Below are positions 45,612-58,300 of a DNA stretch of 64,000 nucleotides, one piece after another. Source of the DNA: Lagopus muta (Eukaryota > Chordata > Aves > Galliformes > Phasianidae); NCBI RefSeq assembly GCF_023343835.1, contig NC_064435.1, forward strand, positions 60,657,634-60,721,633, in the 5' to 3' direction. The notes beneath the pieces were generated by a model. It was not told the origin of the DNA and searched no databases. It worked only from the letters and a program-made list of their open reading frames with translations. A program made the position numbers and the translations under genes. The number at the start of each line of letters is the position of its first letter. The first letter of the stretch is position 1.

Positions 45612-45812
45612 TCATTTTGCCCAGAGAGGCTGTGGATGCCTCATCCCTGGAGGTGTTTAAGACCAGGTTGGATGGGGCCCTGGGCAACCTGGTCTGGTAC
45701 CAGATCTGTAGGTTGATGGCCTTGCCTATGGCACGGGGGCTGGAACTTGATGATCCTTGGGGTCCCTTGCAAGGTCCCTTCCAATTCAAGCCATTCTATG
45801 ACTCCATGATCA
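45612..45812 (+). mobile_element. CR1 3'-end fragment
   Basis: TGGATGCCTCATCCCTGGAG, TTTAAGACCAGGTTGGATGG, GGGCAACCTGGTCTGG, CACGGGGGCTGGAACTTGA, TGATCCTTGGGGTCCC, a duplicated CCCTT unit, and CATTCTATGACTCCATGA. Only the last 200 bases of the element are present. Confidence 0.9.
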
Positions 45813-47836
45813 GACTCTAGTTTTAATATTGGACACATTCTTAAAACAACCTAAGTAAGTGTAATTTGGCAAGTTCCATCATTTTAAACATCAACTAACC
45901 TGAATTAATTCATTAGATTATATATTCTATGGTAGAATATTAAGAGGAAACAGTTGCATATGTTGTATACATTGAATAATTTGATAGCAGTTATCACAGG
46001 TAAAATAATTCCTCAGATATGTGCCAATTTAGGAAAGGACTAATGTTGGAGAGAAAGAACATAAAAACTGATGCAGCATCTTCTCTGTGCCATGCTTAGA
46101 GAAGATCTGAAAAATCACTGTATTATCTAACAGACAATGTTAAATTTCCAACACATGAGCCAAACATGGTGGAGAACTTTTCAAATGTATTATAGAGGTG
46201 ATCTTAAAAACTGTAGGTGTCACTTGTCATGTTGCAGACTTTTTTATGTTTTCTTAATACAAGAAAACAATACTGCCCCTTGCTTTCCCAAGATAAAGCA
46301 TCATGGGTGATCATACCGTAGATTATCACTGGTATTTGGAATGTGTGAACTGTGTATTTGACAAGCTGGCTTGAATAAAAGCTGGCTGTAAAGTAGCAAG
46401 CACAAGCTGTAGATTAGAAGGTTAGGTGAATATCTGCTAGAGAGAGCTTTAGCTGATCTTTGAATGGGAGCTGGGTACACCAGTCATATAGTTGTGTAGC
46501 TTTGAAATACAAGAAGCTTTTTTTTCTTTTTTTTTTTTAAGCAAAAATTTTAATGCATTTCTATTAATTGGTAATAAAATTTTGATTATCATTTTTACTC
46601 AACAGCACAACTTCAACTAATTCTATTTATTCTATCAACAAGGATACCTGCAAACCTCATATCTCCATTTCTACAATACCGCAATTAGCGAATTGATTAA
46701 TAAGTGAGCTATTTAACAGAATCTGACTAAAATATTATTAATGTTTATGAAAGATGGTAATTAATATTAGCAATTCAAACATTCATACTCCTTTGCTATA
46801 ATTTTCTACCTGTCTGTAGGTTTATTCATTTTGAGAAGGCAAGTTTTTTAGTTTATCAGTATCCATGTGTATGCCAGGTTTTTATATTATTATGCTGGAT
46901 TGATTATTTTACTTTGTAACTGTACTAGCATCATTGAAGAGACAACTGAAAGCATTAAAGTACATCATAGTAGAAGTTTGCTGAAAATAATTATAAACAG
47001 CACAAAAAACCTAATGAAGAAAGGTTAATGGATAGGACATTTATTTCCATGTCATTTCCCAAGGATTTATCAGGTCTGGGAGTACACCAGCTTCCCTATA
47101 GTCAGTGCTAATCTGGCACAGTTGCATGATTTTAGGCCCAGCTGCTGTGAATGAAGGTCTTGATGGGGTTTGTCCCCATTTTGCTTGAGAGATGTATTTA
47201 TGATCAGCCTCTCTGACCCTTACTGTAGCTGTGTCAGTGTCTAGATATGTACCCCCTGGGGTAGATGCTGATTTCTGGACATTAAAGCCTTGCTGGGACT
47301 TGTTATTGTGCAAAAGACTTGTCTGGCAATCTGGACTCTTGTTTAACGTGATCACTGCTACTAGACCTGTTTTAGTCTTCTTTTTTAGGTACCATGGGTT
47401 TGTGCCCTCACTAATGAAATTTCTGCTCGCTTTGCTGTTATTCTTCTCTTCCTACTTCCCTTCCCCTAAGGAGCAGCCAAGCTTTGATGCCCCCTATTAT
47501 TTGTTTTGGACCTTTACGAGCTAAGCACTATACAGCTGGCGTCTAGGCTCTGCAGAACCATTTCCCAACCTTGCAGTCTGCACTAAGGATCCTGAGAGCA
47601 TTCCCTATATAGCTTACAAAGCAGATAATTTTCTTAGCAATGTAGGATTGGACTTCAGAAGGCCAGACTGTGCCTTTCTATTCATTCTCCCAGGCAATCT
47701 TCATATCGTAACAGTCCTTAAAGTTTTGCCTTCCACTTTCATTGAAGCTGGTTACTTTTTGTGTCCCTTTTAGTGGGTATGATAGAATATTGATCATCAT
47801 GTCTTAAAATATTTGTGGAGATTCTTTTCAGTACTT
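45813..47836. other. Non-coding region
   Basis: AT-rich, no repeat or gene recognised. Confidence 0.7.
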
Positions 47837-48200
47837 TTTTTTTTTTTTTTTTTTAATGAAGTTGAGCAAGACATAATTCTTTCCGCCTCTCTTCACAGGC
47901 ACACTGCTTAAACCTCTCATCAATGTTCTCCTTAGCACTTTCTCTCATTTTCTTCCTTCTAGGTACTCGGTCTTTCTTTTGCTGCTCTGCCAATCTCTCA
48001 AAGTTCTCAAAAATAAATGGTTTAAAGATCAGTTTCCTAAAAGTTGCGGAGTACCAGTTCCTCACTAGGGAAGTCAGTGTCTCACCCTGTAAGACAATAT
48101 TGGATAAGGTACTATTTCTGTAGTAGAGAAGGCACAGTGGCCATAGTGAGGCTGAGGCAGCAAGGAAGAAGAGGTAAGGATCTCTCCATGTAGATGACAA
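47837..48200 (-). other. Minus-strand open frame ending at a poly(A)-like tract
   Basis: An open frame on the minus strand (48200 to 47853) encodes a basic, Glu/Lys-rich C-terminal half (FERLAEQQKKDRVPRRKKM, then RESAKENIDERFKQ) and stops next to a run of about 18 A on that strand (T run at about 47837-47854). This arrangement resembles a retrocopy with a poly(A) tail. I recognise no parent gene, so it is equally likely to be chance. Confidence 0.25.
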
Positions 48201-48214
48201 ACCTGATCTACTTC

Positions 48215-49380
48215 TGTAATTGAGTGACCCGCCTTGTGGATGAGGGAAAGGCTGTCAATGCAGACTAGCTAGACTTCAGCAGAGCTTTTGACTCTGTTTC
48301 CCACAGTATTCTGGAGAAGCTGGCAGCCTGTGGCTTAGGAGGTACACTCTTTGTTGGGTAAAGAGCATGTTGGAAGGCCAGGTCCAGAGAGGGGTGGTGA
48401 AGAGTTAAATCCTGCTGGCAACTGATCACAAGTGGTGTTCCCTAGGAGTCAGTGGGACTGTCCTGTTTAATATCTGTATTGATGATTTTGATGAGGGGAT
48501 TGGGTGCACCCTCAGTAAGTTTGCAGATGACACCACGTTGGCTGGAAATGTCCATCTGCCTGGGGGTAGGAAGGCCCTACAGAGGGATCAGGACAGGCTG
48601 CATTGCTGGGCTGAGGCCAGTAGGATGAAGTTCAGCAAGACCACATGCTGGGTCCTGCACTTTGGCCACTACAACTCTGGGAAATGCTACAGGTTTGGAG
48701 TAGAGTGGTTGAAAGACTGTGTGGAAAAAATGGACCTGAGGGTGTTGGTCAGCACTCAGCTAAACATGAGCCAGCAGTGTGCCCAGGTAGCCAAGAAGGC
48801 CAATGGCATCCTCGCTTTTATCAGAAATAGTGCAGCTAGGAGGAGCAGGGAGGTAATCATCCCCCTATACTTTGCTCTGATGTGGCTGCACCTTGACTAT
48901 TTCGGTTTTGGGCCCCTTACTACAAGAAAGACATGGAGGTCCTGGAGTTTGTCCAGAGAAGAGCAGTGAAACTAGTGAGGGGTCTGGAGCACAGGTCTTC
49001 TGAAGTGCAGCTGAGGGAACTGGGATTGTTTAGTCTAGAGAAGTGGAGGTTCAGGGCAGACCTTGTAGATTACAAATGCCTGAAAGGAGGTTGTAGTGAG
49101 GTGAGGCTCAGCCTCTTCTTCCACATAACTAGCAATAGGACTAGAGGAAATGGCCTCAAGCCGTACGAGGGGAGGTTCAATTTGGATATTTGGAAAAATT
49201 TCTTCCCCAAAAGAGTGGTCAGGCTGCCCAAGGAGCTGGTCACAGTCTCTGGAGGTGTCCAAGAAACGTTTAGATGTTGTACAAAGGGTCATGGTTTAGT
49301 GGGGGAATATTGGTGGTAGGTGAATGTTTGGACTAGGTGATCTTGGAGGTCTTTTCCAACCTTGGTGATTCTGTGATTAC
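48215..49380 (+). mobile_element. CR1 fragment, 1.2 kb, RT to 3' end, decayed
   Basis: Begins inside the RT domain: LDFSRAFDSVSH codons near 48268-48303, then KFADDTT at about 48519-48539. It continues with [20 protein letters not shown] and [21 protein letters not shown] frameshift near 48910-48935 follows, and the next frame gives [19 protein letters not shown]. The tail is CTTGGTGATTCTGTGATT. An older subfamily member, with coding capacity lost. Confidence 0.93.
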
Positions 49381-52080
49381 AAGAGCAGACTGTTGCTAAG
49401 TTTTTCAAATATGGCTTCAGTACAGAAAGTTCAGTACAGAAAGATTGGCAATCTCTTCTCAAATGATTTCTGCTAGTCTTCATAAACTTCAACACTGGTA
49501 ATTTATTCTTCTCACATTTTTCTATTTTGTGGGTTTGATATTCTTTAATAATAATTCCTTTTATGCAAGTTCTGGAAATTACTGCTGTTATTATGAAGAG
49601 GTAGACCATGCTTCCATTAAGAGAGCTAAGAGAGAAAGCTAATCCCAGAAAGGGAAATTAATATTTCTTCACCCTTTTGTTTTGACTTTTTGGAGGAGAA
49701 TTCACTTCTGTATTGCAGTTGTTGCACTTTCTGATTTCCTGCTACTTCTCTACCTCTTACCTGCAGTAAGCAACCAAAGCAGGTTTGCTTTGCTGCTAAT
49801 TCAGCATCCAGGGGACTAGTAATACTTCGATTTTGGTACAGAGATTGAGAAATCCCAGCTCCTTTTGGTAGAAGTCAATTTTTCTCATTAGAATGTAAAA
49901 CCTTTTCAGGCCATTATGCTGAAGAAATTCAGAGACTTCTACCCATGAGTAGTTTTAGAATGATGTCCAGTTTTTCAGAAATTAGTTTCTCACGAACTCT
50001 ATTAATTATTATATTTCACAGCTGTATCTTTCCAAGTTAACATTAAAATAATCCTTATGTTGTCTCTGCACAGTTTTGTTCAGCTGATTAACTCTAACTG
50101 GTTTATTATTATGCCAGCCATTTAAATTAACAATCTGCTAAGAAAGCAGATAAATGCTTCACATGTCCCATTGCTGAAGTAGTAATAGTTACTTAATTAG
50201 GCACAGCTACTTTAGTTTCCAATCTGTTCTTTAAGGATCAACACGAGACATTAATTTAAAATATTATTAACCAACAAATCTATTTAAAGAGATACATTTA
50301 AGCAGACGAAAACAATGCTAATGATGAGTAAAACATGCTGTTTTACTTACTAAGCATTTGCACTACAATTGGTCTCCTTTCTAAGCAGCAGTGTTACAAA
50401 CCTTCTAATAGTGACCTCTAATAGCAAGAGTACAGCCTGATCAATCGTCCATTGACTTTCACAGGTAATGAACTAAGAACATTTCTCAATGCTTTTTTAC
50501 ATTATGTGGTTTTGAGGAGGGGGGGAAAGTGAGGGTGTGGAAGGAAGGCCACACAGTTTCTGCCTTGCTATAAAGTTTATCTAGCATTTTATGTATTCTG
50601 GGATCTCCTGTGAAATGATGATTAATCATTAACAGTTATTTAACTGGCTGCTGCTTTAGGAGTCTGATAACAGAACTGGTCATAGGGAATACGGCTCAGA
50701 CAGGGAACAGTAAAAGGACAGCTTGATGATGTATAGCAAGTCTTGTTCTTAAGCATTAATATTTTTTACACACTGAAGAAAAATAAAATGGAACTTGCTG
50801 ATTCTGAATCCTTCTGCCTTAGGATTACTGCAATTATACCCTAATACATTTCCAGTGTATGCTGGGCTGCATTACCAAAATGGCAACTCTGACTTGGAGA
50901 AATAACAGCATGTTCTGTCTCTAGATTGTGAAAAACTTGGCTCATTAATAGGTTTAACATTTAAAGTGGAATTAACTCATTTTTACCATCCTGTTGATGC
51001 TACAAATTTAGGAAATTGTCAGTGTTGATACTTCCTGCGTATATGCTCCCATCTTTCTGAAGCTAAGTGCTTCTATGAACATTGATTAAACATCATGCTA
51101 ATTCTGCAGAATTGACATTTTACAGAGTTTTTATAGGTGGCTAAGCCAAAGCATGGAGAATCTGCTTTGCCCAAGATTACACAACTAAGTTAGTACCCTT
51201 GAAAACACCAGAGAGAGAGTAAAGTAAGGAAAAAGTATGTGGAAGCATGAAATTAAAAAAAAAAAAAAATTAAAAATTGCCTCAGCAACTGATAATGGGA
51301 AACATATTTTGTGGTTTATTGAGGCTAAAACATAATGAAATCTTGTCATAAAATGAAAGAAAAAGAAGTTAAAGCTCCTTTGAAAACATAGGTATTTTTA
51401 AATCAAAATTACTTTTGAACTTATCTCCATTAAAGAGAGTTGTAACCTTGCAGATATTTTTTCACAGTATGTTGTTTTTATCAAACATCCCATAATACTT
51501 TAAGATGATTGGAAGCATTATTATTCACAATTAAAACAAAATTGTGCTTGTCAAAGTAAATGAACAAAGAACACTGTGATGCAGTATCCTTGACTTCTTT
51601 AATCCTATTTATTTATTTACACACTAATTGCAAAAATTGATAATCCTTATGAGGTCACCTAAGTCCATGCAAATGAGGTTTTTACTGTATGTTTTCATAT
51701 TGTAAATATTTATTTAGCTGTCCAAGTTATTGGAACTAATCACTGTAATTTTCCTGTAAAGGGCGGGTTTCTCTCCAAGAGCTTTCTGAAGGGGAGAAGA
51801 GTTATTTGTAGAACATTCCTTTTTGATGTACATAGTTTTATGTGCACTTTGTGTAGTTACATAATTGTATAATTATGTAGTTGCATATTGTCATCTGCAT
51901 GTATCGTGATATAATGCATCATACCACAACTCATTTGCTGTGTTTAAACTGTGGATTGACAGCTCTGAACCAAGTTTCAGTCTCCTTTAAGGTGCATGTG
52001 GAATATAGGCAAGATATTTCAGCATATTTCTACACTTTCCAGTCCCACGTATCAGGTGCTGCAGTACTGTTTTTAAATTG
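49381..52080. other. Non-coding region without CR1
   Basis: Repeat-free AT-rich DNA. The stretches 50060-50480 and 50580-51000 are dense in TTAAT/TAAT-type sites and look like possible regulatory elements. No gene seen. Confidence 0.55.
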
Positions 52081-52084
52081 ACCG

Positions 52085-52335
52085 AGGTAGAGAAAATCAT
52101 ATGTTGTGTATGGAAACTGCTCAATCACAGCCTGAACCTCTGATTGATCACCTGAGGCAAGCAATGAGTCAGCCACAGGAGCACAGGTGAAGGCAATTCA
52201 CCTGTGCCACTGGAAGGGGTGGAGACTGGCTCCACCTCTCCTAGACCCCATTTAAGAGCTGACTACCAGTGAGGAAGGATCTCTTTTGGAGATTGCTCCT
52301 CTTTGAGTCTTCTCAGTGAGCCTAGGACTAGGGTA
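52085..52335 (+). promoter_or_regulatory. Promoter-like or LTR-like module
   Basis: In order: TGATTGATCACC (about 52141), an AP-1 site TGAGTCA (52165-52171), an 11-bp inverted repeat holding two E-boxes (52181-52207), a TATA-like CATTTAAG (about 52249-52256), and a strong donor AGG|GTAAGT at 52332/52333. G+C is higher than in the flanks. The layout fits a small promoter with a first exon, or a solitary LTR whose family I cannot name. Confidence 0.4.
52181..52207. repeat. Perfect inverted repeat, 11-bp arms
   Basis: GCACAGGTGAA, spacer GGCAA, TTCACCTGTGC. Each arm carries a CAGGTG/CACCTG E-box, the type bound by ZEB, SNAI or TCF factors. Confidence 0.92.
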
Positions 52336-55300
52336 AGTGTTCCACCTGTTGTTCTTTAGTGTGATAACCTATTTAGCTTAACTTTCTTGTGTTTAACTTT
52401 CTTGTATGTTTCTTAATTATAACATCTGTACATCCCTTGATTATACACATTGATATTTTCAGGTATTTTTTTATAAACAATGAATTAGGAAAATCATTAA
52501 GTTTTTGTAACTCTTTCTGTCCAAGTTTGTATCTCAGATAGTTGGACCAAAGCTTCTTTAGCCCCTCTGTTAGTTAGGCTTAATATTTCTGTTACAAACA
52601 TACAGTGTATGAGGTAAACTGTGCTATGCAGTGAATATTAAAATCTATTTATAAATGTCAGGCTCTTATTTTCTGTGAAGCTCTTCAGACTTTACTATGT
52701 GTAGCATTGTAGGATTAAGTGTGCTTGGACTTAGGCATGTCTCTGTGTGCAGTTGCAGACAAGTCTGTGAATCTATGGGGGGGGAAAAAATCTTTAGTGA
52801 AAAAGAAATGTTGTATCTTCTTCCATGCAGGTGGTGACTTCAGCCAGTTTCAGTCTCTGTTCACTACATTACAAGTGAAGTTGCACAAACAATTCAGACA
52901 ATGGCATTGTTTGGTAATTGTACTGAAAAAAAAAAAAAGGAGGGAACCATGATGATAGGAATGTTCTCAATCTGTTGTTCTGTGGCAAAGTTGAGAATTC
53001 TGCATCTGCAACTTTGTAGTAAAATGCAGGTATAAACAATTGTATGATTCTACAGAAGAGAACTGTAGATATTAAACAAGCTGAGAAAACGGAGCCTAGC
53101 AGTTAACGTATAGTATCTCAACGCCAGTTCTGCATGCAGATATTTTAATCTTATTTTTAAGATTAAGTTTATAAAGAGGCCTTCATTACGTTTAATTAAA
53201 ATATTACATTTGTGCAGAGATCATCACATGCAGTAGTATGCTCTCATTCTGCCAAGTATAATGTTTTTAAATATCTAAGTGCTCAGAATACAAGGTATTT
53301 GAGCTTAGGTTTGCACAATAGTAGGCACATAAATAATTAGTTAAATACTAATGTCTGTGAATGTGTTCCTTAAATCCTAAATGTTGCAGTGTTATTTATG
53401 GTTAGTTTTTGGCCTCAATTCTCTGCTGGTAATAGCATTTCACTTTTTCCCCTTGACCACTGAAAGGTATTCTGAGGACCAAACAGCCATGATGTTTCTG
53501 CTGTTACGTATTTAAAATGTCAGGTGTAATATCCTTGCTGTTTTAAATTCCATATACAGTGTGTTGGCACACGCTAAAGTCAAGTGCCTGTCTAACAAAA
53601 ATAACTTTTTTCCTTTTTTTTTCTTCTTTATATGGCTTTTGAGACACAAACAGACAAAACCTTTCAATCATTCTCATTGCTGAATCCTGAAAGGGCATGG
53701 CATCTGTGCTACTAGAAGTTATGTCATGCTTCTTGATGCTGCAACCTTATGTAAAGGAAAATGATGTATCATAAATATTAGTGTAAGCTTGACACTTAAA
53801 TAAGAAAGCCATTTCCTTCTTGTTTCTCCTCTGAAAGGGTTGGGGAGTACAGAGGAGGAGAAGCTTCCTGCTAAAATCTGCTGAAAAGAGGGGGATGTAA
53901 ATGAGCAAGTAGGCATCAGCAGCACGTTGAGACATTGTGCCTTTGCAGAGGAAGCAAAGTTACCAGCTCATGCTTTTCTTCTGCTCATTTTTTTTTTTTT
54001 TGCCTTTCCTATGAAAGATTTTAATTTATTTTTTTTAACTTGATGTGTCATAGATGGTACTTGGGGGCATGAGACTGTACACTCTTTTCTCACTGTCTCA
54101 GTAATACTGTGATTTGTTGACTTCACTTTCTTCCTTGTTGAAGACACCTGTCAAGCTGGAGGTCTGACAACTTGTGTTGACTCTGATCTGGTGTTGTATT
54201 TCACACTTGACCAGACATGAGTTTTGCTGCCTACCTTAACTGTTGATAGTTTCCCTTGCACAGACAGCAAGTTACTTGAGAATGATCTTTGCTCATGTGT
54301 TGACCTGTCTCTCCCTCAATCCTGATGCAGCAACCCCAGCAGCCTTCCTGAAGCTTCTGAGTGAAATTATCAGAAGGGGGTAGTGTACATATGCTATAAA
54401 TCCCTTTCTCTACTATTTCATTATTTAGCAATGTCTTTTGTTCCTTGTGTATGAAGACCAGAGCTGTTCAGACTAATTTTTAATGTGTAATTCATTCCAT
54501 GAATTGTGTTTGCAAATTGTTGTGAGTGCAAGTTGATTGTTTACAGATGTGCTTTATTAAATGGGCAATTTTTCAAGAATAATCTTTGAGAGTGATTTGT
54601 TGAACTATTTGTTTCAGCTATTCACTCTCTGCTGTTCATTCTTCATGCTGAGTGAGTGACCACTGCAGCTGTCTGGGACTGGATTTGCTTCCTGACTGAA
54701 ACTTTCAAAATGGAATTGGAAATGAATAATATATGACAAATATGCATGTTCACACATGGATAGCCTGGTTTGCATGCAAATATCAGAATTCAGATTGTTC
54801 TTGGTGTTTTAGAGTGTCTCTAGGAATGGCTTGAGAACAGGCGCTCTTGTGCTGTATTATTTTAAGCATTCAAGCCCCATCACTGCTAAGCATAAATATA
54901 CTCTCCCAACATGAGATCTTTCATGATCATGCAAATTTTAATCATCTCTTTTTTGCTGCCACTGAGGATCTATATCCTCCATCTCCACCTCAACCTACTT
55001 AGTAAAATGGCCTTCTATTTTGTTGCATACCAGGAGATGGTGGTTTTGCTCCATTATTACCTGAATATTCAGGTAATAAGAGATCATGTGGCGTCTGACT
55101 GGTGAGCTTGAAGTGTTGTGTTGCTTTGTCTCCTGGCGAAGAGCTCTTTTGCTTGGCCTCAAAGGAGAACTTTGTTGACATATGAGATAATAAAATGCTG
55201 CTAATCAATTGAATCTACCTGTACCTTAAAAAGTTTATATCAGTAAATATAATATATAAAAACACATACATACACTTGTGTGTATTTACATGCACATAGC

Positions 55301-58300
55301 ATGGTAGAGAAAACAAAGATGCAGCTATTGTCCAGCTTTCATAAATAATTTGAAGTATTTTGCTCTCTGTAAACATCTAACAGCATTGTCATTATGTAGT
55401 ATTTCTTCCCTATGTGTCAACCCTGATGGTTGTTGTAAGGGGCTGCTGGGATTATGGAGCTAGGAAGGTATGTCACTGAAAGTATTCCATGCATTCCTCA
55501 AGACTGCTGTAGTGTGAAGATTATAGGCTGGTATTCTAGATATGTGAGCTAATCTTGAAGATGCTATGCCCTGAAAGTGTTTCATCCACTGCAACTTCGC
55601 AGTTGTTTTGCCTTAGAAGGGATTTTTCTGCCTCATGTCAAGGTCTTAAATCTGCAAGGGAAGTTTGTAGAAATTTTAATTTTAAAATTCTCTTCCCTTC
55701 TGTATGTGCTCAGGTTATGCAAGAAGTCCTGTTTGAGAAAATGAGAGAGAAAATGCATGGTAAGAAGGCCATTCCCACTGCCTCTCTCAGCATCAACTAG
55801 TAAGTGATGTAGAGAAGAAAGGAGAGTGGGAGGTTTCAAAATCCTGACTCAGTAGTGTAGCCTTTGCATCCAGAAGCTGGGCATAATAATGTCTGTAGAA
55901 CCTCCTTCATCTTTCATAAAGGAGACTTCACTCTCTCAGTTGAGTCCTGCATGTTTCACATTTTTTGACATCAAGATATTTTAAGTTGAAGAAAGTAACT
56001 GAGGCTACCCAGAACATCTGCATGCCACTTGGGAATTCTGTAGCCTTACCATATCCCTATACTGAAGAAATTTATGTGGTGCTTTACATTATACATATTT
56101 GTGTATTCATGCTGCCAAATAACGCCTTTAATTATATCAGCATAAAGAGGAATACAACAGCTATGAAGCATCAAAAGTTTTTGTATCATATGCATTCCTA
56201 TCACAACTATCTGTTGACTCCTCGGTCTGCTTTTCCTTAGTACAATATATCTATATTCTGTATGTAAATTCCACTGTGAGTGATTTGCCTGTTTTGTAAG
56301 CTAGACTGCACCTGTAACATGTGGGATTGAGTTAAAAATGACAAGCAGACAAGCACGAGGCACATTATCTTGACAAACTCAGCCTCCGAAAATTAGCCTC
56401 TGCCTGAATTATTAAAATAACAAGGAATATTTCACTCAGCTGTGGAGAAATGCTCCTAATTGTCCACTTTATCCAACTTCTTTCAGACTTCACGATCGGT
56501 CAATTTACAGTAGAGGCTTGCAAATTCCTGAACTCCCATTAGAGGAAAGTGCAACAGCAGTCCAACACACCCTCATTTATTTTAATAACCTGCCAAGCAG
56601 ACATGAAAATGTTAAAGTTGGAAGGGTATAACATGACAGGAACCTGACTTGTCACAGCCGCATTATAATCTAGTTAAACTGCTTTCTCTCTGCCTTTCAT
56701 GTCTTTTCAGGTAAGTAGAAAACTAATTGTCAAATTACTAATTTTGTTGGCATTAATATCAATACTAAGGCTAGAGAGGCATGAACAGATAGGCCTGAGG
56801 TTTTTGTTCATATTCAACTTGCACGTTGGAAAGTGTTCTGAAAACATAGGAGGATAAATCAGCCCAGTCTTTCTATCAACACTGACCTATTTATTTTAAG
56901 AGGCATTGAAGCTCTAAAAAGGCTAGTTAAAGTCTCTGATTCTTTTTATTATTATTTAATGCCTGGAAATCTTGTTTACTTCAATCTTGTTTCCTTTGTG
57001 CATAACAGTGTACCTGACGTAACAGGGCCAGTATTCACATCTGAAGTATTAATGGCAGAGTCTGATCTTGTAGGAGAATACAAGAAACTGCACTTCTGAA
57101 AGAAAATCTTCAACAATGTCAGGGTCACACTACCTTTCAAAATGGAGTGTAAGTAGGTCATGCTTCAACTGCAGGCAAACTTGAGAATGTTACTGCATAA
57201 AGTGTTCAGGATGGCTGAGGAGCATGTTGAGAGAGTCAGTGACAGTTAAGGTGACTGGAAGGAGGACCTGAGTGTGATGAACATGGAGACATGAACCCAG
57301 CTACAGGCATACTGCTAGACCCTTACGTATATAAACAGGTAGTTACTCACCCAACAGGATGTGAAGGTTTACAGGTGTTTTCTGAAGGAAGAACTGAATC
57401 TATTACTCATGTCTTCTGCCCACTGTTTTTGTTGTTGTGGTACTTTTGTGTTGGGATGTGTGTGCGTTCATCTGTGTATGTCTTTTTCTTGCCCATATAA
57501 TGATAATTTTTCTGAGGCATGGGGTTTGTTTTCATATATATTTGTGCAGACCTCTTCTTGACATCATAGTTGGTTTCCTTTAAGGAATAAGCCTTCAGCT
57601 AAGAAGGTCATGCCTTATTAAGAAAAGGACCATGGTCTGTCCTTGCTGTATATGGAAGCTGTTCCTAACAAGCCTCTGGCTTTCACTCTCTTTCACCTGG
57701 AGTGAGTCTAAAGTACAATGGTAAGTTGTATTAACTGTCCTTTTTTGAGGGAGCTGAATATTTGGATTGTACAAACATTACTATTCTTGTACAGTTCGGT
57801 ACAATTATTATTTTTATCTGCTCTTTTTTGTCTGCTGAAAAAATTCATGCAAATGCCTATTTCCACAACATATCAGTTCAGTTCTGTCTCAGCTGGAACC
57901 AGAACATGTATCATCAGAAGGAGAAATCTGAATAAATTGTTTGACTGGATTAATAAGTTTGGGATTGCATTTAAGTGATTCCTAATGACTTGGTAAATAT
58001 ATTCTTGTGGAGAGTACTAACATGGGCAAAACCATAATAACACAAAGTGGTTGTAGTCCTGTATGAGACTGAAAAGTGAGACTGTGAAAGATGGCTTATG
58101 CCTTGGTCTTCATGTTTTCTAACTTTGTGCAAAATGATTTAGCTAGCTTTGGGCTGTGACACAGGCTAGGCCTTCTTGCCCAGTGTGGTGCTCCTGCAGC
58201 GAGCAGGAAGAGGAGAGAGCGAAGAAGCTAGGTCTGCTGGAGCACTAGTAGGGAAGGGCAAGGTAAGTGGTTCAGGGAAGTTTTCAGTTCCAAGAGGATA

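Noticed and set aside
54769..54781. Octamer-type POU site
   Set aside because: TTTGCATGCAAA is a palindromic octamer-like sequence, but a single short site without supporting motifs is expected by chance in 64 kb.
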